Both the position numbers and the translations under genes were made by a program. Source: Candidatus Brevibacterium intestinavium (lineage in GTDB: Bacteria > Actinomycetota > Actinomycetes > Actinomycetales > Brevibacteriaceae). From it: 58,502 nucleotides of DNA. This document shows positions 27,561 to 35,393 of this stretch, in pieces. The notes below the pieces were generated by a model. The model searched no databases and was not told where the DNA came from. It worked only from the letters and a program-made list of their open reading frames with translations. Within the stretch, counting starts at the first letter, position 1. The number at the start of each line of letters is the position of its first letter. The stretch is from assembly GCA_019117545.1 (NCBI GenBank), contig DWZN01000023.1, positions 1-58,502 on the forward strand, in the 5' to 3' direction.

Positions 27561-28886
27561 ATGAGAACACCGGCCCGATCCCCAGAGGACATCATCGGCA
27601 TCGTTCCCCACACGCTGGGCTACACGCCGCGCAACAGCCTCGTGGCCCTCATCGTCGGCACCGATGACAGTGGGGCACAGTCGAGTTCGACGACCCTGCG
27701 CATCGACTTCTCCCGCGAGACCGCCGCCCGGATCATCGCCGAGGGCGGGGACTGGTACGTCGACCTCGTCCTGCGCGCCGGCACCGTCTCCGGCGTCTTC
27801 CTCATCCTCTACGACGAGGACTACGAACACATCGATCCCTTCGCCGATGAGGCGGCCGGTCCGTTCGGCACCGAGCCGGCCGGTCCCATCGGGGCCGAGG
27901 CGAGCGACTCGATCGGCGCCGACGAGAACGGTGCCGCGCCGGGCGCCGCGCCGGATGCGCGGGACACCGGGCCGGACGGGCAGGAGGCCCAGGCGGCAGG
28001 CGATGCGGATGCCGAATACGCGAACGTCCACCGCGGCCTCGTCCACGCGGCGATCGACGAACTGGCCACGTCGTTCGCGACCGTCGGCGTCGACACACTC
28101 AGCGCCTGGTGGGTGAGTCGGGAGCGGTTCGGACGCATCGACGAGGACGGATACCTCAGCACACCGCTGATCGCGGCGACCGCCTCGGCGTGCGCCACCG
28201 AACTCGTCGCCAGCGGATCCAATCCGGCCGAAGCACCGGAGGACCTGGTCATCGGTCCGATGACGGCCGAGGCCTTCGCCCACAGCCGGGGCGGACACAC
28301 GGACGAATGGATGGCCACCGAAGAGGCCTTCGCGATCCTCGCCGAGATCTATCCGCACCTGGAGGCGATGCGCGGCGACGACGAGTCCATCAACGAGGCC
28401 CGGATCAACGCGCTGTTGGATCTGCCGACGGTCATGGCCGTCGACGCCCTGCTGGCGAAGAAATGGTCCCGCGACGCCCTCGAGATGATCTTGAGCTTCG
28501 ACCACCCCGATTTCCCGCCTGCCCGGCTCGCCCGCCTCGACGGCGACGCGCTGTGCGCACTGTCCCACCGCATCGGCCGCAGCGCCGAGGCCGCACAGCA
28601 CCTCGTGGGACTGTCTCCGCGCCCGCCGCGGCCACGCGACATCCAGATCGCGATCGCGTTCTTCAAGGAATACCTGCCGCTGGGACACCCTCAGGTCCGC
28701 GCCACCGCCTATGCTGTCATCGCCTGGTACGAATGGGCCCTGGGCGGATCGACGATGGCGGAGAACTATGCGCTGGCCGCGATCGAGCTCGAACCCGAAC
28801 ACCGTCTGGCCCAGCTCATCACCCACGCCGTGGTCAACGGCCTCCTGCCCCGATGGCTGACTGAGGCCCGGGGCACACGATTCTGA
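27561..28886 (+). CDS. DUF4192 family protein
   Basis: Actinobacterial protein of unknown function, 441 aa from ATG 27561. The diagnostic N-terminus is RSPEDIIGIVPHTLGYTPRN followed by the strand SLVALIVGTDDS. An insert rich in Ala, Gly and Asp (about residues 98-155) interrupts the domain. The C-terminal half is helical and includes a TPR-like stretch near 375-425 (MAENYALAAIELEPEHR). The frame is open upstream to 27288, but that part overlaps the divergent gene's leader and shows no similarity. A GAGGA lies about 10 nt before the ATG. Confidence 0.82.
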   Translation: MRTPARSPEDIIGIVPHTLGYTPRNSLVALIVGTDDSGAQSSSTTLRIDFSRETAARIIAEGGDWYVDLVLRAGTVSGVFLILYDEDYEHIDPFADEAAGPFGTEPAGPIGAEASDSIGADENGAAPGAAPDARDTGPDGQEAQAAGDADAEYANVHRGLVHAAIDELATSFATVGVDTLSAWWVSRERFGRIDEDGYLSTPLIAATASACATELVASGSNPAEAPEDLVIGPMTAEAFAHSRGGHTDEWMATEEAFAILAEIYPHLEAMRGDDESINEARINALLDLPTVMAVDALLAKKWSRDALEMILSFDHPDFPPARLARLDGDALCALSHRIGRSAEAAQHLVGLSPRPPRPRDIQIAIAFFKEYLPLGHPQVRATAYAVIAWYEWALGGSTMAENYALAAIELEPEHRLAQLITHAVVNGLLPRWLTEARGTRF

Positions 28887-28975
28887 ACGCCCCGCACGGC
28901 CGAGGAGATGTCACCGGAGGCGGCACTCGGTTCTGAGACCGTCGGTCAGGGGCGGCGGGGCCGATTCGCAAAGGC

Positions 28976-29002
28976 GGGAATAACGTGCGAAAATTAAGCG
29001 TT
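28976..29002 (+). promoter_or_regulatory. SigR/SigH-type (redox or heat stress) promoter upstream of the primary sigma gene
   Basis: GGGAAT (28976-28981), an 18-bp spacer and GTT (29000-29002) match the GGGAAT-N18-GTT consensus of actinobacterial SigR/SigH group ECF factors exactly. A start near 29009 would give a leader of about 118 nt to GTG 29127. In Streptomyces the equivalent hrdB gene is known to have a SigR-dependent promoter. Confidence 0.6.
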
Positions 29003-29021
29003 GACCCAGTCATTGCAGTAT

Positions 29022-29042
29022 GGGCGAACTATGCGTTCGCCC
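29022..29042. repeat. perfect inverted repeat in the sigma factor leader
   Basis: GGGCGAAC (29022-29029) and GTTCGCCC (29035-29042) pair perfectly around TATGC. The core CGAAC-N5-GTTCG resembles a LexA box but has one base too many between half-sites. It could be a regulator site or an RNA hairpin about 14 nt into the transcript from the SigR-type promoter. Confidence 0.55.
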
Positions 29043-29126
29043 CGGACCGTACGCGGACCACTTGACTTGGGTCTTAGTACTGTCCGGATGCATGGGGAAG
29101 TTTCAACGCTCGCGAAAGGTGAACAC

Positions 29127-30584
29127 GTGCCGAGAGTCGACAAGGAATCCACAACGGTGACGGAGAAGTCGGAGGGAACGGCCGGCACGACCTCGCCCGG
29201 TGGATCCAAGACCACTGCGGCGTCGAAGTCCACTGCGAAGAAGACTGCGAAGACGTCGAGCACTGCCGGAACCAAGAAGGCAGCGGCGAACAAGTCGGCC
29301 AAGACGGCCGCGAAGTCGACCGCTGCGAAGACCACGACGGCTGCGAAGACCACGACGGCTGCGTCGAAGAAGACCACGGCCGCGAAGAAGACAACCGCGT
29401 CGAAGACGGCGGAGTCGGCGACGACGAAGCCGACCGCGGCGAAGGAAGCGAAGAAGGCGGCCAAGTCGAAGAAGACCGTCGAAGACATCGACACCACCGA
29501 GGAGGTCGAACCCGCAGCGGACGCGCTGGCGACCGAGGAGAGCCCCGCCGAGGCGACCGAGACGAAGAACTCCGAGGAGAAGGAGAAGAACGCCGCCGTC
29601 GCAGAGGCAGGCGGATTCATCGTCTCCGACACCGACGAGGAGGACGCTCCTGCCCAGCAGGTCGTCTCCGCCGGAGCCACGGCCGATCCCGTCAAGGACT
29701 ACCTCAAGCAGATCGGCAAGGTGGCTCTGCTCAATGCCGCCGAGGAGGTCGACCTGGCCAAGCGCATCGAGGCCGGCATGTACGCCGAGCACCTCCTCGA
29801 TGCCGGTGAGGTCACGGATCCGCGGGAGACCATGGACTACAAGTGGATCATCCACGATGGTCGGATCGCGAAGAACCACCTGCTGGAGGCCAACCTCCGC
29901 CTCGTCGTGTCCCTGGCCAAGCGGTACACGGGCCGGGGAATGCTCTTCCTCGACCTCATCCAGGAAGGCAACCTCGGACTCATCCGCGCGGTCGAGAAGT
30001 TCGACTACACGAAGGGCTTCAAGTTCTCCACCTACGCCACGTGGTGGATCCGACAGGCCATCACCCGTGCCATGGCCGATCAGGCCCGCACGATCCGGAT
30101 CCCCGTGCATATGGTCGAGGTCATCAACAAGCTCGCCCGCGTCCAGCGGCAGATGCTGCAGGATCTCGGTCGCGAACCGACTCCGGAGGAGCTCGCCAAG
30201 GAACTCGACATGACCCCCGAGCTGGTCGTCGAGGTCCAGAAGTACGGGCGTGAGCCGATTTCGCTGCACACCCCGCTGGGTGAGGACGGCGATTCGGAGT
30301 TCGGCGACCTCATCGAGGACTCCGAGGCGGTCGTGCCCTCGGACTCGGTCAGCTTCACCCTCCTGCAGGAGCAGCTGCACTCGGTCCTCGACACGCTGTC
30401 CGAACGCGAGGCCGGCGTGGTGTCGATGCGCTTCGGGCTCAACGACGGCCAGCCGAAGACCTTGGACGAGATCGGCAAGGTCTACGGAGTCACCCGTGAG
30501 CGCATTCGCCAGATAGAGTCCAAGACGATGGCGAAGCTGCGCCACCCGTCCCGGTCGCAGGTCCTGCGGGACTACCTCGACTGA
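29127..30584 (+). CDS. sigA: primary sigma factor RpoD/SigA (HrdB type)
   Basis: Group 1 sigma-70 factor, 485 aa from GTG 29127 (AAAGGTGA lies 6 nt upstream). Residues about 10-115 are a Lys/Ala/Thr-rich disordered tail, then an acidic stretch to about 165. Region 1.2 begins at [12 protein letters not shown]. Region 2 contains the invariant [20 protein letters not shown] and [12 protein letters not shown]. Region 3 covers [15 protein letters not shown] [11 protein letters not shown], and region 4.2 holds [22 protein letters not shown] terminator hairpin follows. Confidence 0.97.
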   Translation: MPRVDKESTTVTEKSEGTAGTTSPGGSKTTAASKSTAKKTAKTSSTAGTKKAAANKSAKTAAKSTAAKTTTAAKTTTAASKKTTAAKKTTASKTAESATTKPTAAKEAKKAAKSKKTVEDIDTTEEVEPAADALATEESPAEATETKNSEEKEKNAAVAEAGGFIVSDTDEEDAPAQQVVSAGATADPVKDYLKQIGKVALLNAAEEVDLAKRIEAGMYAEHLLDAGEVTDPRETMDYKWIIHDGRIAKNHLLEANLRLVVSLAKRYTGRGMLFLDLIQEGNLGLIRAVEKFDYTKGFKFSTYATWWIRQAITRAMADQARTIRIPVHMVEVINKLARVQRQMLQDLGREPTPEELAKELDMTPELVVEVQKYGREPISLHTPLGEDGDSEFGDLIEDSEAVVPSDSVSFTLLQEQLHSVLDTLSEREAGVVSMRFGLNDGQPKTLDEIGKVYGVTRERIRQIESKTMAKLRHPSRSQVLRDYLD

Positions 30585-30603
30585 TCACCGAACGCTTCGC
30601 ATT

Positions 30604-30637
30604 GCCTGTGGCCGCACCGATGGGTGCGGCCACAGGC
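30604..30637 (+). terminator. 15-bp perfect stem-loop after sigA
   Basis: GCCTGTGGCCGCACC (30604-30618) pairs with 30623-30637 around the loop GATG, 19 bp after the sigA stop. The adjacent gene is on the opposite strand and ends at 30677, so the hairpin may serve both. Confidence 0.8.
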
Positions 30638-30676
30638 ATACCGGGCCCTGATCGACAGCGAGACTTCGCCGGGGCG

Positions 30677-31534
30677 TCAGAACCAGTCGACGATGCCGTG
30701 GAACAGGGCGTCCGCGTACTTCTGCCGGCCGGATTCCGACTCCACGAGCTTCGCCTCGTCGGGATTGCGCATTTCGGCGCACTCGACGATGACGGCGGGC
30801 ACGGAAGCATTGTTCAGCCCCGCCAGATCCGGTCGCCGGCTGATCGCATCCTCCCCATAGGCTCGGTTCGGGGTGAAGGAATCGCCCATCGAATTCCCCA
30901 GCGACTTCGCCAGGGCCACCGAGGCCTTCTCGGTCTTCTCATCCTCACCGGGATCGGCGACGATGATGTGGAAGCCCTCGGCCGAACTCGACTCGCTGCC
31001 ATTGGCGTGGATGCTCACGAGCAGATCGGCGTCGTCGGCGAAGGTTCCGCGCTCGTCCACGCAGGGCCCGACGCCCGTGTTGTCCTTCCGGCTGAGCACG
31101 ACCGTCGCGCCGGCGTCTTCGAGCGAATCCCGCAGCATCGTCGACACCGACCATGTGAAGTCTGCTTCCGAATAGTCCGAGTTCGTCGACGTGCCCGTGG
31201 TGTTGCACGCCTTCGTCCCGCCGCGGCCATCGGGCACCTGACGGGAGATCTCCTCCGGGTGCGAGGCGTTGCCGCCGTTGTGGCCGGGATCGATCGCGAT
31301 CGTCCTGCCCTCGAGATCGACATCGCGGGGATCAGCGGCGTCGGTCGCGCTCGTCCGAGTCGCCGCCGCGGACGAGGCGGACGGCCCGGACTCCGCTGCG
31401 GTGCGCTCGGCGGCCTCCGTCGTCGAGGTGGCCGGGGAGGACGAGTCCTGGCCGCACGCCGCCAGACCCGGCAGGGTGAGTGCGGCGGTGAGCAGGAGGC
31501 TCGGGGCGAGGAGACGATGCGACATGGTCCCCAT
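30677..31534 (-). CDS. lipoprotein N-acetylmuramoyl-L-alanine amidase (Amidase_3)
   Basis: Zinc amidase that cleaves the MurNAc-L-Ala bond of peptidoglycan outside the membrane. It is 285 aa with a signal peptide ending in a lipobox LAAC near residue 27, so it should be processed by LspA. A Ser/Thr/Ala-rich linker runs to about 70, then the Amidase_3 domain. Zinc ligands and catalytic residues appear in IAIDPGHNGG, LLVSIHANGS and VIVECAEMRNPDEA. ATG 31534 is the longest start; ATG 31522, with GGGG just upstream, is an equal candidate. Confidence 0.9.
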   Translation of the reverse strand: MGTMSHRLLAPSLLLTAALTLPGLAACGQDSSSPATSTTEAAERTAAESGPSASSAAATRTSATDAADPRDVDLEGRTIAIDPGHNGGNASHPEEISRQVPDGRGGTKACNTTGTSTNSDYSEADFTWSVSTMLRDSLEDAGATVVLSRKDNTGVGPCVDERGTFADDADLLVSIHANGSESSSAEGFHIIVADPGEDEKTEKASVALAKSLGNSMGDSFTPNRAYGEDAISRRPDLAGLNNASVPAVIVECAEMRNPDEAKLVESESGRQKYADALFHGIVDWF

Positions 31535-31634
31535 TGTTCCAGCAATTGAGCCAGCCCAGTCGCAACCCGGTGCCGCTGAGCCGAATGAGCCCCGACACGG
31601 CCGGTTGGGAATAGGGTCTGCGGCGTCCAGCGAT

Positions 31635-31640
31635 TAGAAT
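31635..31640 (+). promoter_or_regulatory. candidate -10 box of parE
   Basis: TAGAAT in the 128-bp divergent gap, giving a short leader of about 15 nt that contains the ribosome site GAGAGGA ahead of GTG 31663. No convincing -35 lies 16-18 bp upstream. Confidence 0.45.
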
Positions 31641-31662
31641 TCAATCGAACGAGAGGAAATGT

Positions 31663-33774
31663 GTGGAAGACGAAAGCTACGGCGCCAGGCATCTGTCAGT
31701 ACTGTCCGGTCTCGAGGCGGTGCGCAAACGACCCGGCATGTATGTCGGCACGACCGATTCGCGCGGTCTCATGCACTGCCTGTGGGAGATCATCGACAAC
31801 TGCGTCGATGAGGCCCTGGGCGGCCACGGATCCGAGATCCTCATCGAACTCGCCGCCGACGGCTCGGTGGCGGTCACCGACAAGGGACGCGGCATTCCCG
31901 TCGACGTCGAACCGAAGACCGGTCTGACCGGGGTCGAGGTCGTCATGACCAAGCTCCACGCCGGCGGCAAGTTCGGCGGTTCCTCCTATGCCGCCTCGGG
32001 CGGACTGCACGGAGTCGGTGCCTCGGTCGTCAATGCCCTGTCGGCTCGTCTCGACGTCGAGGTCACTCGCGGTTCGAAGGTCCACAAGATGTCCTTCCGC
32101 CGAGGAGTGCCCGGCCGCTTCGACGATTCCTCCGGCACCCCGAGCCCCGACAACCCCTTCGAGGCGTTCACGGAACCGACCGGTCTCGACGTCGTCGGCA
32201 AGGCCAAGCGCGGTGCCACCGGAACCCGCGTGCAGTACTGGGCCGATCCCCAGATCTTCCTGGCCAAGGCCCAGTTCGACTACCAGCACCTGGTCGAACG
32301 CGCACGGCAGACCGCGTTCCTCGTCCCCGGCCTGGAGCTGCGCATCGTCGACCGGCGCGGAGTCGCCCGTGACGAGACCGGCGCCGTCATCGCCGAACGC
32401 GAGGAGATCTTCAAGTTCGACGGCGGCATCACCGAGTTCGTCGACCATCTGGCCATCGACCCGCCCATCACCGACACCTGGCGGCTGCAGAACACCGGCA
32501 CCTTCAAAGAGACCGTGCCCGTGCTCAACTCCTCCGGCCACCTCGAATCCAAGGAAGTCGAGCGCGAGGTCGGCGTCGATGTCGCCCTGCGCTGGGGGAC
32601 CGGCTATGACACGAAGGTGAAGTCCTTCGTCAATGTCGTCGCCACTCCGCAGGGCGGCACCCACCTGTCAGGTTTCGAACAGGCTTGTCTCAAGTCGATG
32701 CGCAAGGCCGTCGAGGCCAACGCCCGCAAACTCAAGGTCGGCAAGGACAAGCTCGAGAAGGATGATGTGCTGGCCGGCCTCACCGCCGTGGTCACCGTGC
32801 AGCTGGCCGAACCCCAGTTCGAGGGCCAGACCAAGGAGGTGCTCGGCACGGCGGCGGTGCGCCAGATCGTCGCGAAGACCGTCGAGGCCCAGCTCGGTGC
32901 CGTGCTGAGTTCGACGAAGCGAGCGGAGAAGCAGCAGTCCGCGGTCCTGCTGGAGAAGGTCGTGGCCGAGATGAAGTCCCGCATCTCCGCGCGCACCCAC
33001 AAGGAGAACCAGCGTCGCAAGACGGCTCTCGAGGCCTCCTCGCTGCCGGCGAAGCTCTATGACTGCCGTGACACCGGGGTGGAGAACACGGAGCTGTTCA
33101 TCGTCGAGGGCGACTCGGCGATGGGCACGGCCAAGGCCGCCCGCAACTCCGATCATCAGGCGCTGTTCCCCATCCGCGGGAAGATCCTCAACGTCCAGAA
33201 GGCGGCACTGGGCGATATGCTCGCCAACGTCGAGTGCTCGGCCCTGATCCAGGTCATCGGGGCCGGCTCCGGACGCAGCTTCGACCTCGACGCGGCACGG
33301 TACGGCCGTGTGATCATCATGACCGATGCCGATGTCGACGGGGCGCACATCCGCACCCTGCTGCTGACCCTCTTCTTCCGCTACATGAAGCCGCTGGTCG
33401 AGGAGGGCCGGGTCTTCGCGGCGGTGCCGCCGCTGCACCGGGTCGAGATCGTGACGAAGCGGGGAACGCCGAACGACGTCGTCTACACCTACTCGGAGGC
33501 GGAGCTGCACGCGCTGCTGAAGAAGCTCGAGAAGCAGAAGAAGACCTACAAGGAGCCCATCCAGCGCTACAAGGGGCTGGGGGAGATGGACGCCGATCAG
33601 CTGGCCGAGACGACCATGGACCAGAGCATGCGCACGCTGCGCAGAGTCACGATGGCCGACGCCGAGGCGGCCGAGAACACCTTCGAGCTCCTCATGGGAT
33701 CATCGGTGGGTCCACGCAGGGAATTCATCGTCTCCGGTGCCGCCGTCCTCGATGCCGAACGCATCGACAGCTGA
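31663..33774 (+). CDS. parE: type IIA topoisomerase subunit B, ParE/GyrB-like
   Basis: ATPase subunit of topoisomerase IV or a second gyrase, 703 aa. The GHKL domain shows EIIDNCVDEALGG, DKGRGIPVD and GGLHGVGASVVNALS. The Toprim domain has EGDSAMG with Glu482 and DADVDGAHI. GyrB proteins usually read EGDSAGGSAK, and the Met here fits the ParE group. Its place next to the primary sigma gene is where actinobacterial parE is found, while gyrB is normally near dnaN. The ParC partner is not in the window. GTG 31663 follows GAGAGGA. Confidence 0.92.
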   Translation: MEDESYGARHLSVLSGLEAVRKRPGMYVGTTDSRGLMHCLWEIIDNCVDEALGGHGSEILIELAADGSVAVTDKGRGIPVDVEPKTGLTGVEVVMTKLHAGGKFGGSSYAASGGLHGVGASVVNALSARLDVEVTRGSKVHKMSFRRGVPGRFDDSSGTPSPDNPFEAFTEPTGLDVVGKAKRGATGTRVQYWADPQIFLAKAQFDYQHLVERARQTAFLVPGLELRIVDRRGVARDETGAVIAEREEIFKFDGGITEFVDHLAIDPPITDTWRLQNTGTFKETVPVLNSSGHLESKEVEREVGVDVALRWGTGYDTKVKSFVNVVATPQGGTHLSGFEQACLKSMRKAVEANARKLKVGKDKLEKDDVLAGLTAVVTVQLAEPQFEGQTKEVLGTAAVRQIVAKTVEAQLGAVLSSTKRAEKQQSAVLLEKVVAEMKSRISARTHKENQRRKTALEASSLPAKLYDCRDTGVENTELFIVEGDSAMGTAKAARNSDHQALFPIRGKILNVQKAALGDMLANVECSALIQVIGAGSGRSFDLDAARYGRVIIMTDADVDGAHIRTLLLTLFFRYMKPLVEEGRVFAAVPPLHRVEIVTKRGTPNDVVYTYSEAELHALLKKLEKQKKTYKEPIQRYKGLGEMDADQLAETTMDQSMRTLRRVTMADAEAAENTFELLMGSSVGPRREFIVSGAAVLDAERIDS

Positions 33775-33779
33775 TCAGC

Positions 33780-34673
33780 TCAGATCCCGAAGGTCGCGGG
33801 GGTGAGGATGAGCAGCGTCGGCAGGAGCAGCAGCAGTGCGGCCAGACCGATCGACATCAGCCGCACCGGGATCCGCGCCGGATCCAAGGGCTCGGACAGT
33901 CGGCGGATGCGCTGAGTCGACAGATCGCTGCGATGCTCGGGGCTGATGGCCGCGGCTGATCGCACGGCACGGGCCAATATCTGCGGATCCACGTGCTCCC
34001 TGGCCTGATCATCGGCCATGAGCTCGATGAGCCGATTGACCGAATTCAGCCCGATCGCCGTCGCTGAGAAGTAGGGCAGCGCCCGGTGCCATGCGGCGAA
34101 GGGGATGACGAGCACATCGTGCCGGAAGTCCAGGTGCGCGCGCTCATGAGCGATGACCGCAGTCCGCTCCATCTCGTCGAGGGCATGGATGAGCCCGGTC
34201 GAGAGCACGGCGGTGCCCTTCCTCGGCCCTTTGGGCAGGCAGTAGGCGACCACCTCGTCGGTGGTGATGATACGTGTGTCGGGGTAGTTGGCCGAGGGCT
34301 CGCTGAGCAGGTGGAGGATCTCGTCGTGGCGCAGACGGGTCTTGCGCGCAGAGTAGAAGGTCAGTGCGAGGCAGCCGAGCAGCCTGCCGATGAGCAGAAG
34401 GGCGATGACGAGGAAGATCCAGGCGATGACCGACAGCTGCGTATGGGTCTGTCCGCGCAGCAGGGCCAGGATGCCCTGAGGCAGGCTTGTCGATCCCGGG
34501 GCGACGGCGAAGGCGAGTGCGGCACCGATGAGGGACAGCCCGCCGGAGAGGCCGACGGCCTGCCAGAGGACGACCTCGGAGATCGGGTCACCGCGGAAGC
34601 GTGCGAGTGCGGCCGGAATCGGCCATGCGAGCAGAAAGGCCAGAACAGCCAGAATCAAGCCCAGAATGGTCAT
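33780..34673 (-). CDS. M56 (BlaR1-like) membrane metalloprotease without sensor domain
   Basis: 297-aa membrane protease. Hydrophobic segments lie near residues 3-24, 36-58 and 80-108, and a last one at 270-292. The zinc motif HERAH (HEXXH type) is at about 178-182 in a cytoplasmic loop (VIAHERAHLDFRHD). Family members activate gene expression by destroying a BlaI-type repressor. BlaR1 proper has a C-terminal penicillin-binding sensor; this protein ends shortly after the last membrane helix, so the signal cannot be sensed in that way. It follows the BlaI-type gene by 18 bp. Confidence 0.88.
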   Translation of the reverse strand: MTILGLILAVLAFLLAWPIPAALARFRGDPISEVVLWQAVGLSGGLSLIGAALAFAVAPGSTSLPQGILALLRGQTHTQLSVIAWIFLVIALLLIGRLLGCLALTFYSARKTRLRHDEILHLLSEPSANYPDTRIITTDEVVAYCLPKGPRKGTAVLSTGLIHALDEMERTAVIAHERAHLDFRHDVLVIPFAAWHRALPYFSATAIGLNSVNRLIELMADDQAREHVDPQILARAVRSAAAISPEHRSDLSTQRIRRLSEPLDPARIPVRLMSIGLAALLLLLPTLLILTPATFGI

Positions 34674-34691
34674 TGGAGTGACCGATCTGGA

Positions 34692-35054
34692 TCAGGAATG
34701 CGTCGAGTGGTTGCGCCCGAGCAGATTGCGCAGCGCCTTGGTGTCGGCTTCGGAGACGGTGCCGAGGAAGCGTGCGAGGACGGCGTGACGATCCGGGGCC
34801 TGCGAGAGCATCTCCGTCATCAGTTCCGCGACATGATCCTCACGGGTCGACACCGCCAGGTAGCGATGCGGCCGGACACTGCGATCGCGAGTGACGAAGC
34901 CCTTCTTCTCCAGCCTGGACAGGACGGTGTGGACCGTCGTCAGTGCCAGTTCCCGGTCGGCGAGAACCTCGCGCAGTTCGGCCGCGCTCAGCCCGTCGTC
35001 ATGGACCCAGATGGCGTCCATGACGCTGCGTTCGAGTTCACCCAGTGTTCCCAC
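34692..35054 (-). CDS. BlaI/MecI/CopY-family winged-helix repressor
   Basis: 120-aa dimeric DNA-binding repressor. The winged helix covers residues 5-75 (ELERSVMDAIWV, LSAAELREVL, TTVHTVLSRLEKKGFV with the recognition helix), and the dimerisation and cleavage helices follow. GTG 35054 is about 10 nt after GAGGA. A -10 TATACT on the minus strand (plus positions 35097-35102) gives a leader of roughly 36 nt. A copy of the YTCTAC-N5-GTARAA operator lies within its promoter, so self-repression is likely. It diverges from cydA. Confidence 0.92.
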   Translation of the reverse strand: MGTLGELERSVMDAIWVHDDGLSAAELREVLADRELALTTVHTVLSRLEKKGFVTRDRSVRPHRYLAVSTREDHVAELMTEMLSQAPDRHAVLARFLGTVSEADTKALRNLLGRNHSTHS

Positions 35055-35103
35055 AGTTCAAAAGTCCTCGTCGTTTCGTGATGTTCGGTTTACCCGAGTA
35101 TAT

Positions 35104-35120
35104 CTCTACAGACTGTCGAA
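35104..35120. promoter_or_regulatory. BlaI-type operator in the repressor's own promoter
   Basis: CTCTAC-AGACT-GTCGAA matches the cydA operator half-sites at 5 of 6 positions on each side, with the same 5-bp spacer. It lies between the expected -35 and the -10 TATACT of the minus-strand repressor gene. Confidence 0.6.
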
Positions 35121-35331
35121 TTCCAGGACAGCGGGCCGTCAGTCTCCCGTGAGCTGCGCCGAGGCCCTGTCGGCCGTCGGGCGCGATCGAGGCTGTCAAA
35201 CGGCGTGGCCGTCGGAGGCCGGTCGGGGCCGTGGCCGCCGGGAATCTGGTCGGGACCCCTGGCGGTCGGCGAGTGAAAGGGAGCACCATTGGTACAGGAC
35301 GTCTTGGATGGCGGAACGATTGCCGCTGTGC

Positions 35332-35365
35332 TTCTACGGTCTGTAGAATTCTACGTGACGTAGAA
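35332..35365. promoter_or_regulatory. two abutting perfect 17-bp operators over the cydA promoter
   Basis: Site 1 is TTCTAC-GGTCT-GTAGAA (35332-35348) and site 2 is TTCTAC-GTGAC-GTAGAA (35349-35365). Both are perfect 6-bp inverted repeats with 5-bp spacers, and they touch. TAGAAT (35344-35349), the probable -10 box with TTGCCG (35320-35325) as -35, lies across their junction, so bound repressor would block the polymerase. Confidence 0.8.
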
Positions 35366-35393
35366 ATAGTGTCCGAACTCGAACGGAGATCCC

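Larger units (their letters stand above)
35055..35393. other. 339-bp divergent regulatory region between the BlaI-type gene and cydA
   Basis: It holds the blaI-type promoter and operator on the left (35097-35120) and the cydA promoter with two operators on the right (35320-35365). The middle 200 bp are GC-rich and show no gene, hairpin or further operator copy that I can recognise. Confidence 0.7.

Noticed and set aside
31607..31633. GGGAAT upstream of parE, possible SigR-type -35
   Set aside because: At the required 18-bp spacing the sequence is CGA, not GTT.
33769..33780. 12-bp palindrome AGCTGATCAGCT at the parE stop
   Set aside because: It is explained by the two converging stop codons and adjacent Ser codon; too short for a terminator and without a promoter nearby.
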